Below are positions 31,493 to 42,414 of a stretch of DNA of 64,000 nt, one piece after another. The DNA is from Neocallimastix lanati (nom. inval.) (Eukaryota; Neocallimastigomycota; Neocallimastigomycetes; Neocallimastigales; Neocallimastigaceae). A program made the translations under genes and the position numbers. The stretch's first letter is position 1; each line of letters opens with the position of its first letter. A model generated the notes under the pieces. It was not told the origin of the DNA. It saw nothing but the letters and a program-made list of their open reading frames with translations, and did no database searches. The stretch spans positions 45,001 through 109,000 of the forward strand of contig JACVTC010000169.1 of the NCBI GenBank assembly GCA_016946835.1, in the 5' to 3' direction.

Positions 31493-34400
31493 GGCCAATA
31501 TTCTAATTGATTCTGGTTCTGGAAGAAGTTTCCTCTGTAAAAACTTTACTACTGCTAACAAAATTCCTACTTCTGGACTTTCTTCCTCTATCAATATCCA
31601 ACTTCCAAACAGTAAAAATATGACCATTAAACAAACAACCAAGCCGCTCAGATTGAAGTTTATGGATCATACTGAAAACTTTGAATTCTGTATTGGAAAC
31701 CTCTCTCTTCAAGGAATAAACGGTATTTTAGGAAGAGATTGGTTAAGAAAACATAAACCATACATTGATTATGGTAATAATCATATCTACTTCCTAGGTA
31801 AACATTATGGATCTCAATGCCCTTCTTCAAGAAGAAATAAGCTCTATACAAGAAACTCAGAGATCACAGCTCCAATGGTTGAAAAGGAATCCACTACTAC
31901 TGATGCTCCTAATACTCCTGATACGGTTACTGATACAATAGCCCCTCCTGAATTTATTTCTGAAGACGAGCTTATTGAGGATATCTGTTTAGCTATGATG
32001 GACAATCCTGAAGAAACCAAACAAGAAAGAAGTAACGAAAAGATCATTAAGAAATATTACTCTGATCTCAAGATTGTCTTCGAAAAGAACGAAGCTGATA
32101 AGCTACCTCCACACAGGGATTATGATATAGCTATTGAATTAATTCCCGGCGGACAACTCTATTTCGGACCTACATATTCTCTTACCGTAAATGAACTCAA
32201 TGCTTTAAGAGAATATATTAAAGATAATTTAAGGAAGAAATTCATTAGGAAATCCAGATCTCCTGCTGGTGCGCCTATTCTCTTTGTCAAAAAACGTGAT
32301 GGAACCTTAAGACTTTGCGTGGATTACCGTAGACTCAATGCTGTTACAATTCGTAATAGCTATCCAATTCCAAGAATCACAGATCTAATAGAATCCTTTA
32401 AAGATGCTACTATATTTACTCGGCTAGATCTCCGATCAGCTTATAACCTAGTCAGAGTAAAAGAAGGTGATGAATATCTGACTGCTTTTCGTACACCACT
32501 TGGCCACTACGAATATTTAGTAATGCCCTTTGGTCTTCGAAATGCTCCCTCTGTCTTTCAACGTTTTATCGAAGATGTTTTGGATAAAGTTATAGGGATC
32601 TGTGTAAGAGTGTACTTAGATGACATAATTATTTACTCTAAAGACTTAGCGACTCATATTAAACATGTAAGAATTGTCCTTTCTCTTCTTTTAAAAAACG
32701 GATTATATGCTAAACTAGAAAAGTGTGAATTTCACGTTAAGGAAACCACTTTTCTTGGCTTCACTATCACTACACATGGGATAACCATGGATAAAAACAA
32801 GGTTAAATCGGTTCTGGAATGGCCTATTCCAACTAATGTAAGGGAATTGCAGAGTTTCCTTGGCTTATGCAACTTCTATAGGAAATTCATTAAGAATTTC
32901 GCTAAAAACATGGAACCTCTTAGGAAGCTTTTAAAGGAAGACAATCAGTTCATTTGGGACGATGAAACTGATCGTGCCTTTAATAAGTTAAAATCTGCAT
33001 TTAATACTGATGAAGTTCTTATTTTCCCGAATCCTGATAAAGAATTTATCGTGGAAACCGATGCCAGCGATTTCGCATTTGGCTGTGTCCTTTCGCAAAA
33101 AAGCGATAAAGATAATATGCTTCATCCAGTGGCCTTCCATTCCAGGTCTCTTAATAAAGCAGAAATTAACTACACTATTTATGACAAGGAATTACTTGCC
33201 ATCATCACTGCTTTTGAGGTCTGGAGGCATCATCTCGAAGGTGCCAGGTTCCCTGTTCAAGTCCTTACCGATCACAAGAACTTGCTATATTTCAAAAAGC
33301 CTCAGCACTTGAATCAACGGCAAATTCGCTGGAGCTTGTACCTTTCCAAGTTTGATTTTAGAATAGCTTTTAGACCCGGTGCTAAAGGTGGTAAACCTGA
33401 TGCGCTTTCTAGAAGACCGGATTATAAATCAGCCTCTCCGATAGGGTCAAACACTATAATTAATAAAAACGCTTTTTGTTGTGCTACTAGAGATGATAAT
33501 ATTAGTAGCCTAATTGAGGCTCAAAAAGCTGATAAATATTGCCGTTCTATTCTAGAGAAAATCAAACAAAATGGTAAAAACCTAAAGAGTTCTTTATTCA
33601 GTTATGTCGAAGGTGTACTCCACTTTCAAGACAAGATTATTGTACCATCCTCTTTGAAAGCCAGGCTTCTTAAATCTTTCCATGACACTCCTACTAGTGG
33701 TCATCAGGGGGTAGATAGGACTTTTGATAAACTTCAAAGGAACTACTGGTGGCCCAATATGAAAAAGGATGTACAATATTATGTCGCTTCTTGCGATATT
33801 TGCTGTAGAAGTAAAATCCGCAGACATAAGCCTTATGGTTTACTACAACCACTTCCCATTCCTACAAAACCCTGGGAAATTATTGGGGCTGATTTTATTG
33901 TAAGTCTGCCAACTTCTCAAAATTGTACATGTGTTATGGTTGTATCTGATCATTTAACTAAAATGATTCATCTAATGCCTTGTGCTGACGTTCCATCTGC
34001 CGATCTTACCGCGAGAATGATGTTGAACAATGTATTCAGATATCATGGTTTTCCTAAACTAATTTTATCTGATCATGGTTCACAATTTTCTTCTTTGTTT
34101 TGGACTTCACTTTGCTCCGCTCTTCATGCTAAAGCTAGACTTGCCACTGCTCACCATCAACAGACAAATGGCCAAGTCGAAAGAGCTAATTCAGTAATTG
34201 AACAATACATTAGATGTTATTGTTCTACTGCGCAAAGCGAATGGTGCTTTTATTTACCTCTTTGTGAATTCGCTTATAACGACTCGTTAAACAAATCTAC
34301 TGGGAAATCACCATTCTTCGCTAATTATGGTTTTCATCCTAACTCTGTTATTGATGCTCCTCCTCCCCTTCTTAAAGATGGTGCTTCTGTTCTTACTAGA

Positions 34401-34727
34401 GATTGGGCTGCTCACTTCGAAGCTCTTCGTCAACACTTATTTAAGGCTAAAGAAGACTTTAAAAAATACGGCGATAGAAGAAAAGCTAATGGTCCAAACT
34501 TTCAAGTTAACGACTTAGTATATTTAAAAAGATATTACTTCACAAATGAACCTTCTAAGAAATTAGCTTCCCAATATTTAGGACCTTTTAAGATCATCGA
34601 GAAGAGAGAAAAAATGAATTACCGTCTTGAATTACCAGAGAATTTACATCTTCATCCGGTATTTCATATCTCTCAGTTGGAGCCTTATGTAAAAAGAAAT
34701 AAAGAACTGGAGGAACCATCCTCGTAA
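31491..34727 (+). CDS. pol: Pol of element C (protease, RT, RNase H, integrase)
   Basis: The frame is open from 31452. The protease active site LIDSGSGRSF has its Asp codon at 31509, upstream of the first ATG (31620), so the protein must be made as a fusion with Gag. RT: LRLCVDYRRLNAVT and YLDD (about residue 375). RNase H: VETDASDFAFGCVL, TDHKNLLYF, RPGAKGGKPDALSRRP. Integrase: HHCC finger (HDTPTSGHQG, CDICC), D,D35E core (GADFIVSLP, LSDHGSQF, GQVER) and GPF motif (YLGPFKIIEK), ending HPVFHISQLEPY. No chromodomain. Uninterrupted over about 1079 codons. The A/G-rich AAAAGGAG before the 3' LTR is the likely polypurine tract. Confidence 0.93.
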   Translation, partial: KANILIDSGSGRSFLCKNFTTANKIPTSGLSSSINIQLPNSKNMTIKQTTKPLRLKFMDHTENFEFCIGNLSLQGINGILGRDWLRKHKPYIDYGNNHIYFLGKHYGSQCPSSRRNKLYTRNSEITAPMVEKESTTTDAPNTPDTVTDTIAPPEFISEDELIEDICLAMMDNPEETKQERSNEKIIKKYYSDLKIVFEKNEADKLPPHRDYDIAIELIPGGQLYFGPTYSLTVNELNALREYIKDNLRKKFIRKSRSPAGAPILFVKKRDGTLRLCVDYRRLNAVTIRNSYPIPRITDLIESFKDATIFTRLDLRSAYNLVRVKEGDEYLTAFRTPLGHYEYLVMPFGLRNAPSVFQRFIEDVLDKVIGICVRVYLDDIIIYSKDLATHIKHVRIVLSLLLKNGLYAKLEKCEFHVKETTFLGFTITTHGITMDKNKVKSVLEWPIPTNVRELQSFLGLCNFYRKFIKNFAKNMEPLRKLLKEDNQFIWDDETDRAFNKLKSAFNTDEVLIFPNPDKEFIVETDASDFAFGCVLSQKSDKDNMLHPVAFHSRSLNKAEINYTIYDKELLAIITAFEVWRHHLEGARFPVQVLTDHKNLLYFKKPQHLNQRQIRWSLYLSKFDFRIAFRPGAKGGKPDALSRRPDYKSASPIGSNTIINKNAFCCATRDDNISSLIEAQKADKYCRSILEKIKQNGKNLKSSLFSYVEGVLHFQDKIIVPSSLKARLLKSFHDTPTSGHQGVDRTFDKLQRNYWWPNMKKDVQYYVASCDICCRSKIRRHKPYGLLQPLPIPTKPWEIIGADFIVSLPTSQNCTCVMVVSDHLTKMIHLMPCADVPSADLTARMMLNNVFRYHGFPKLILSDHGSQFSSLFWTSLCSALHAKARLATAHHQQTNGQVERANSVIEQYIRCYCSTAQSEWCFYLPLCEFAYNDSLNKSTGKSPFFANYGFHPNSVIDAPPPLLKDGASVLTRDWAAHFEALRQHLFKAKEDFKKYGDRRKANGPNFQVNDLVYLKRYYFTNEPSKKLASQYLGPFKIIEKREKMNYRLELPENLHLHPVFHISQLEPYVKRNKELEEPSS

Positions 34728-34736
34728 AAGGAGCAA

Positions 34737-35685
34737 TGTAAGAAATAATAATTATTTATTAATAAATAATTACTATTTCTTAGTCTTTATAATTATTGAT
34801 AATAATTATAAATTTATTTAAATTATAATTAATTCATACATTGAAATATTATTATCAAATTTATTAAAAATATAATTATTCATACACTAAAATAATATTA
34901 AAAAATTTATTTAAATAACTATTATATATTCTTTTATTAATATTATTAATTTTATTTAGTTATTCATTTAATTATCAAGTTAATGTAAACATTAGTTTTA
35001 TTTATTTTGTACATTGTACATTTAAAAGAACAATTAATAAGTTTCTGTATTTTTTAAAGATAGTTTTATGTTAATAAGTTTAGATTAGATTTTAAAAATA
35101 ATATTTAGAAAAATAGAATAATTTAGATCATTCCGGTTATTATTTATTTTTCCTTTTTTTTTGATGATCTAAATTAAATTTTAGAAAATCGATATATTAA
35201 GGTTTTATCCAAATATAAAATAATATATTTGGTTTTACTTAATATATACGATGATCGATATGAATAGAATATCGATCAAAACTTATCTAGTTTTTTCTTC
35301 TAATCTTTTTCTAGATAAGATAATTTTTAAGATTAGAAAAACTTTTTATTTAACCTTAATTTAATAAAAAAATATAAAAGGGCTCTTGATTTCTCTTTAA
35401 GAAATCAAGAGTTATTATTATAAAAATATAGTTATAATAATAGCAATTTTATATTTTAAACTTTAATAAATTAATAAAACATTTTATTAAAAAACATATT
35501 TTTTAAAACAAATTTATTCAAATATTCCTTCTTTTGCTCTTTGTGTTGTTATTATAATTAATTTTATAATAAACTCGTTTTTAGGTAAAATTTTTATTTT
35601 TATTTTATTTCTCAACTTAATGAATTAGTCATTAAGTTGAAGTTAATAATCATATTTAGTGATAGAACTTAGTATGATTATTACA
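34737..35685 (+). repeat. 3' LTR of element C
   Basis: 949 bp, essentially identical to the 5' LTR (one change seen, at about 35669). It directly follows the purine tract AAAAGGAGCAA. It would supply the structured U3 to the 3' end of the RNA. Confidence 0.95.
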
Positions 35686-35688
35686 AAT

Positions 35689-36287
35689 TGATACGACACT
35701 TACAAATAATATAGAAATAACTATAAAAATAATTTAAATAATAGATAAATAATTTAATACAAATAATATAGAAATAACTATAAAAATAATTTAAATAATA
35801 GATAAATAATTTAATACATGTAAATAAATGAGTTTGTACAATTAATAAGTACTAATAAAATTAAATAAGATAAACTAACCAATAGAATAGAGTTAAGAGA
35901 AATAATGAAATATAAAATGAAGAAAATAAATAATAAATTAAGAAGGAAGTTAGAGAGCTAACTAAAAAGTTAATATTAAGGAGAGAAAACTTAATATTAT
36001 TATAATTATAGTTATAAAGAAAATAATTAGTTATTCAGAGGAATTAACTAATATAAAATTTAGTAGAATTTAATATGTATTAATATAACTAAAATAATAA
36101 AATATATTGATTAATATTTAAATATAAAATAAAATAATAAAATTAAAATACGACAAAAAAATTATTATTGTTTACTATATATTTTATTAGTGTGTGTTTA
36201 TTATTATATTCTTCTGTTAGAATATATTATTTTATAATTAAACAACTTGCTCAACCGAACACTGATACTTTTAATAATATCGTATCA
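35689..36287 (+). mobile_element. Solo LTR E
   Basis: 599 bp, TGATACGACAC to ATCGTATCA, with 7-bp inverted ends TGATACG/CGTATCA like D and the TRIM. It contains a perfect 57-bp tandem duplication (35704-35760 and 35761-35817). The right duplication caat is at 36288-36291. The left caat is shared with element B's right duplication once element C is removed. Confidence 0.8.
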
Positions 36288-36291
36288 CAAT

Positions 36292-38058
36292 TGATAAAGA
36301 ATGAAATAATAAATTGATTCTTATTAAAAGCCTTTTAATATATGTTAAGATTTTGATATAATTTATAGTTTAAATTTAAATAAAATAATATGGTTTATTA
36401 AAAAATATTCACTAAGTCGATATGTCTATATAGTAATATACTATATAGATATATAATAAAAATAATAAATATTTAAAGGTTTAGTTTAATAAAAATTTAT
36501 TTATAATAAACTTTGATAATTAGAATTATCAAATTAATTTAATTTTAAATTTGTTTATTTTATTTAATAATAAAATATCTATAATATATTACTATTAAGG
36601 TAATTTTACAATAACCTTACAAAGAACATAAAAGATAGATTTTTACATCTTTCTTTTATACTTTGTAAGTTACATAATAATAATATTTAATTATAAGATA
36701 ATAATAATATAAATAATAATAAAATATAAGGATAAATTTAATTATATAATTAATTTGAATAATTGAATTTAATATAGATATGTTGTAAACATATATAAAA
36801 ACATAATATAAATAAAATACACGTGACGTCAAATGTATCATTGAAATTAATTATTAATATAAACCTTATTTATTAATATTCTCAGAATTATTAGGCCTAA
36901 GATAACCCTTTAAATATTAAACAAGAATTTATATTAATTATTAATTATTTAAATATATATATTATTTATAATTAAATAAATAATATTTTTAATTATTGAA
37001 ATGTAAATAACTGAAATTGAGATTTCAATTCAGTTATAATTTCAACAATATAGTCAAGGTGATTTTTAAAATATTAATAAATTTATGTATTCTTTACATT
37101 AATAATTTTACTATATTATTTGATCTGAAAATTTAAGTTTATACATAAAATTTAATTTAAATTTATGTTCATTCCTTATAAAGGTAAATTAAATTTATAA
37201 GAGTTTATCAATAACATAGTACTAATTACTTTTAGTATTATTCTTCTAAATAAGGAATAATTCCTGTATATAAACAACTTAAATAACTTTATCAATATTT
37301 CTGTCTTTCGAATTAAGAAATAATTGAAATGAAAGAAATAAATAAAATAAAATTTTCTGTATTTAAAATTGTAAAAGATTTTTCATATATTAATAAATGT
37401 ATTTTATTTTCTATTATGTCATTCAAATTAATATATAAGATTACATATTAAATTAGTATCAAAATTAAGTTAAAGTATTCAATTTTATTGTAATACTGCT
37501 TCTCTTTTTTTTTGTTTAATTCTTATCTATAATGCATCTTTTATATTATAGATTTATTTTGGTTAATTTGAATATTAGGAAATAATAAAATTTCTATTTA
37601 TTACAATAAGGAAATAATCAATAAGATTTAAAGATCTATTGTTTTTCCATCTCTTCATCTACTTCCAGAGGCTTTGCTACTTTTATATCTTCAAAAAGAT
37701 ATAAATTGACTACCTTGGAACCCCTTTTTAGGGGAGAGAAAAGAAGAAAAAATAAAAAAATAGAAATAAAAAAAAAATAAATAAATAAATAAAAAAATAA
37801 AAAAAAATAATAATAAAAATAAAATAAAAATAAAATAAATAAATGAAATAAAATAAATAAATAGAAATAAAATAAATAAATAAAAATAAAATAAATAAAC
37901 AAAAATAAAATAAATAAATAAAAATAATAATAAAAATAAAATAAAAATTAAAATAAAAATATAATAAATAAATAAAAATTATTGTGAAGGAATAAAATTA
38001 TTTTTTTTGTGTTTTAATATTATATAATTTTTTTTTTTGAATTCCTCGAGCCATAACA
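36292..38058 (+). mobile_element. F LTR-like block
   Basis: 1767 bp between caat on both sides (36288-36291 and 38059-38062), starting TGATAAAGAATG and ending CCATAACA. It is related to F' at its start. It is mostly non-coding and AT-rich. A minus-strand stretch at 37636-37735 reads like the acidic tail of a protein (LYLFEDIKVAKPLEVDEEME) before a stop and may be a remnant of an older element inside. 37740-37980 is AAATA-type simple repeat. Confidence 0.5.
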
Positions 38059-38062
38059 CAAT

Positions 38063-39180
38063 TAATACGGGGTGTCACTAAATACCTTGTATTTCCTATT
38101 AAATACTCTTAATAATAATAAAATAAAATTATTATTAAATATTCTTATTAATTTCCTTTATTAATATCAAATATAATAAAAATTATTATTAAATATTCTT
38201 ATAAATTTCTTTTATTAATATTAAATATAATAAAAATTATTATTAAGTATTCTTATAAAATTCTTTTATTAATATTAAATATAATAAAAATTATTATTAA
38301 ATATTCTTATTAAAATCTTTTATTAATATCAAATATAATAAAAATTATTATCAAATATTCTTATAAATTTCTTTTATTAATATCAAATATAATAAAAATT
38401 ATTATTAAATATTCTTATTAAAAATCTTTTATTAATATCAAATCTAATAAAAATAATTATTAAATATTTTATTAATATTAAATATAATAAAAATTATTAC
38501 TAAATATTCTTATTAAAAATTATATAATATTTAAATCATTAATAATTCTTATTTTTATATTAAGAATAATAAAAACCTATTTCAATAAATATTTGATATA
38601 AAATACAGAATTATAAGTTTCTGTATAATATTTTCTAAACCTTTGAAATAAACTAAAAATAAAACAAAAATCAAAAATAAATTAAATATTTATTAAAATA
38701 AAAATGAACTAAAATTCAGAAGAATTCCAATAATAAAAATGATCTAAAATACAGAAAATATCAATTCTGTATAATTCTCTCTTTGAAAAACAATATCAAG
38801 AAGAAGCTACCGCCCGGAATGCCCTTCGTGATACAATCTCTAAATTAATTTTTTATATTTTAATTTAATAAATGTTATTTTTTTTTTTAAAAAAAATAAT
38901 TTAAAATAATAATTAAAAATTAAAATAAAATAGTTATAATAGTTTTTTATAAAGAATATATTAATAATAAATAAAATGTATTAAAATAAAAGTATAAAAA
39001 GAAGAATAAATTTCTTTCTTTTTAATACTTGGAACAAATAATTTTAATTTTAAATTTAAATAAAGAATATTTTAAAATTTAATTTTTTTTCTTGTTTCCA
39101 AATTTATTTTTATAGTTATGTGTTAATATTTATTTTTTTTTGTTTTGAATATCTTAGTGTTTCAACCCCAGCCCGTATCA
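38063..39180 (+). mobile_element. D solo LTR-like element
   Basis: 1118 bp, starts TAATACGGGG (G to A in the first TG), ends GCCCGTATCA. It has a perfect 4-bp duplication caat (38059-38062 and 39181-39184). It contains the about 54-bp tandem array (38100-38510) and the GC-rich core (38800-38840) seen in D' and D''. No coding capacity. Confidence 0.8.
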
Positions 39181-39184
39181 CAAT

Positions 39185-39345
39185 TGATCCGGAACTAGCT
39201 TATTTACCTCAAATAAGCATATATAAGAATGATAAAAAGAAAAAAAATATAAAATGTTTATAATAATGAAATTATTTAAAATTAAAATAGTTATAATAAA
39301 AAAAAAAATTATTTATAATAAAATTATTTATAATAAAAATAATTA
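39185..39345. mobile_element. G, short LTR fragment
   Basis: 161 bp between two caat copies, starting TGATCCGGAACTAGC. The start resembles block H (TGTTACGGAACTAAC). It lacks a CA end, so it is probably a truncated or internally deleted LTR. Non-coding. Confidence 0.4.
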
Positions 39346-39349
39346 CAAT

Positions 39350-40759
39350 TGATACGGGATGAATAAATAAATATAAAAATTAATAAATTTAGAAAAATAA
39401 TAAAATAAAATTTAATTAAAGTTAAAATAAAAATTATATAGTTTAATAATAATAATAAAAAATAAAAAAAAATTAAAAATAAATAAATTAAAATAAGAAT
39501 TAATAAAAAAAAAAAATATTTTAGAGATAGAGAAAATAAATATAATTAAAAGGTCTTAGAGAGAGGCCTTAATTGAGATTTTTAGTTAGTAATAATTAGT
39601 AAAATAAAATAATAAAAGTAATGTTAAAAATGTAATTAATGTAAAATTTAAATAATTATAAATAAAGTATTAAATATATAATAATAAAATATTTAAGTTT
39701 TATTTAGTATAATTATTGTGTTAAAATTATTAATTGTTTTATTAGAATATATTAATTTTCCTCAAATAAAATATTGCAAGTCCCATAAAAGTATACAATT
39801 ATAAAAATATCGTATCAAAAAAATGGTGGAGAATCCGGGCGTTGCAATATTGGAAATTAATATGAAAATAATAATAATAATTAATAATTTTTAAAAATAA
39901 ATTTTATATATATATTAAAAAAAAAAAAAATTAATTCTTATTATGTGTAATAAAATAAATAATAATATTTGATATATTATTATAAAAGGCATATTAATAT
40001 AAAATTATATTTTAATAGTATTTTTAATATAATAAAAAAAAATAGTATAATTGATTAAACGAATTAATAAGAGAATATAAATCTTTGAGATAATTATCAA
40101 TTATTATTAGTTTATAGGAGGGTGATAAATAATAATATTGACGAATTATGATAAGATTGTATATTAATTATATAATTGTATTAATCAGTTTCTATTATCT
40201 TTATTATAAAAAAAATTTATTAACTATATTTTATTAATTAAATGCGCCTTTAGTAAATAAATAAGAAAGTAAATACTAAGCCAAAATGAATTGATACGGG
40301 ATGAATAAATAAATATAAAAATTAATAAATTTAGAAAAATAATAAAATAAAATTTAATTAAAGTTAAAATAAAAATTATATAGTTTAAAAATATTAATAA
40401 ACAATAAAAAAAAATTAAAAATAAATAAATTAAAATAAGAATTAATAAAAAAAAAAAATATTTTAGAGATAGAGAAAATAAATATAATTAAAAGGTCTTA
40501 GAGATACGCCTTAATTGAGATTTTTAGTTAGTAATAATTAGTAAAATAAAATAATAAAAGTAATGTTAAAAATGTAATTAATGTAAAATTTAAATAATTA
40601 TAAATAAAGTATTAAATATATAATAATAAAATATTTAAGTTTTATTTAGTATAATTATTGTGTTAAAATTATTAATTGCTTTATTAGAATATATTAATTT
40701 TCCTCAAATAAAATATTGCAAGTCCCATAAAAGTATACGATTATAAAAATATCGTATCA
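39350..40759 (+). mobile_element. TRIM: non-autonomous miniature LTR retrotransposon
   Basis: Two direct repeats of exactly 468 bp (39350-39817 and 40292-40759), TGATACGGGA to ATCGTATCA, enclose a 474-bp non-coding interior. There is a perfect 4-bp duplication caat (39346-39349 and 40760-40763). The primer site TGGTGGAGAATCC (39824-39836) is the same as in element B. The repeats differ at roughly ten positions, so it is older than A or C. No open frame. It presumably moves with proteins of a B-like element. Confidence 0.9.
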
Positions 40760-40762
40760 CAA

Positions 40763-41435
40763 TGTTACGGAACTAACTAATAATTTATATTATACTATTG
40801 GAATTATAATTAAGTTTAATAACTTTATGTATTAAATATTTTAAACTATTTTTATAATTCCATAATTTTATTTTTAAATAATTATTAATTTATTAAATTG
40901 ATTAAAGACTAATTATTAAAAAATTACTATTTTATTAAATTGATTAATGACTAATTATTAAAAAATTATTATTTAATTAAATTGATTAATGACTAATTAT
41001 TAAATAATTATTATCTTATATTAATTAAATTGTTTTATTATTATATTTAATTATTATTATATTTAATTATTATTAATATTAAATTGTTTTAAGAATTATA
41101 TTATCAAAAATATTACTAATAATTTTATTGTTAAATTTTTTAATTTTATCATTATTAATATTTTGTCATTAAAGATAATATTAATTATATTAGTATTAAT
41201 ATTTTTATTATTAAAATAAATTTTAAAAAATATTATTAAAATCACATGTAATAATTATACTAATAAGAATTAAAATACTTTAAATTATTATAAAATTCAT
41301 GTAATAAAAAAGTATAAAAGAAAAAAAAATACTTAATAAAAAAGGAAGAGTTAAAAAAAAAAACTGAAAGTGAAATTAAATTATTAACATATATATTATT
41401 TTCATTTTTTTGAAGTTTATTGTGTACCTGCACCA
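40763..41435. other. Block H, LTR-like non-coding DNA
   Basis: Starts TGTTACGGAACTAAC, similar to fragment G, and runs to the target duplication of B''. AT-rich with three degenerate repeats of ATTGATTAATGACTAATTAT (40895-41020). No coding content and no clear right end. Confidence 0.35.
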
Positions 41436-41439
41436 GCAA

Positions 41440-42408
41440 TGATAAATAACAAAATTATTAAATTAAAATAAATAATAAAGAACAAATTCTTGTCTAACTT
41501 AACCCAAAAATTAATCCATTCTAAAAAAAATTTAAATCCATATTAAAGAAAATTTAATTAAATAAAAATAATTAAAATAAAATAATAATAAATTAATTAA
41601 TCATTAATAATTTTAATTAAAAACTAAAATAAATTAATAAATAATATTTTTCTAAAATTACAAATAAACAGAATAATAAACAAATTTAATAAATTATAAA
41701 TAACAAATAAACAAACTTATAAACATCTCAAAATTAAAATTAAATAGTTAAATAATTTTTAAGTTACTTTTATTTAAAATAATGATTATTTTATTTATTT
41801 TATAACTCAACTTTTATAAACAAATTGTAATTAAAATAACATTTTAAAACTCATATTTATTAACATTTTAATTGTAAATATTGTTTAATTTAATAATAAA
41901 TTATTCTTTATTTCTCTTTTATTAATTTTATTATTTTTAATGTAAATAGTTTAAAATCAAAGAAAAATATAAAAACATGTAAATATTTCTTATAAATTAT
42001 TCTTTATTATTAATTATTTAATAAATTATTATAGATATTTTATTAGTTTTAATAATCAAAAAGTATGATTATTAATTATTTAATAAATTATTATATTTTA
42101 TTAGTTATTAATTATCAATTTTATTATTAAAATTTAAAATAAATTAGTATAAATAATAAATATTTCATTTTATTATTTTATTAGTTTTAACAATTATTTT
42201 ATTAACTTAAACAAAATTAATTATTAAATAAAATAAAGATTAATATTAAAATAAAAATAAATTTTTTTTAATAAAACATTTTTGTGTTTAATAATAAAAC
42301 ATATTTATTTTTTTTAAATTTCTTAAATCTATTTTATTCAGTATTTATCCTTTTATTCACTTCTATAAAATTTAACTTTTATAGATTAAGAATATCAGGT
42401 ATAAATCA
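41440..42408 (+). mobile_element. Solo LTR B'' (B family)
   Basis: 969 bp, TGATAAATAAC to GGTATAAATCA, with perfect 4-bp duplication gcaa (41436-41439 and 42409-42412). The hairpin near its end is CTATAAAA/TTTTATAG instead of CTACAAAA/TTTTGTAG, a compensated change. Confidence 0.9.
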
Positions 42409-42414
42409 GCAATG

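Larger units (their letters stand above)
28809..35685 (+). mobile_element. Ty3/gypsy element C (Tf1/sushi-like, young)
   Basis: 6.9 kb with two LTRs of exactly 949 bp in which I saw only one difference, and a perfect 5-bp target duplication aattg (28804-28808 and 35686-35690). Gag and pol are near-complete. The only lesion is a frame change at the gag-pol junction. It lies exactly at the junction of element B's right duplication and LTR E. The LTR carries a TATA box, several hairpins, a possible pseudoknot and a self-priming sequence. Confidence 0.95.

Noticed and set aside
37740-37902. Minus-strand frame of Phe/Tyr/Leu repeats
   Set aside because: Low-complexity product of an AAATA simple repeat; only its last 30 codons look protein-like, noted separately.
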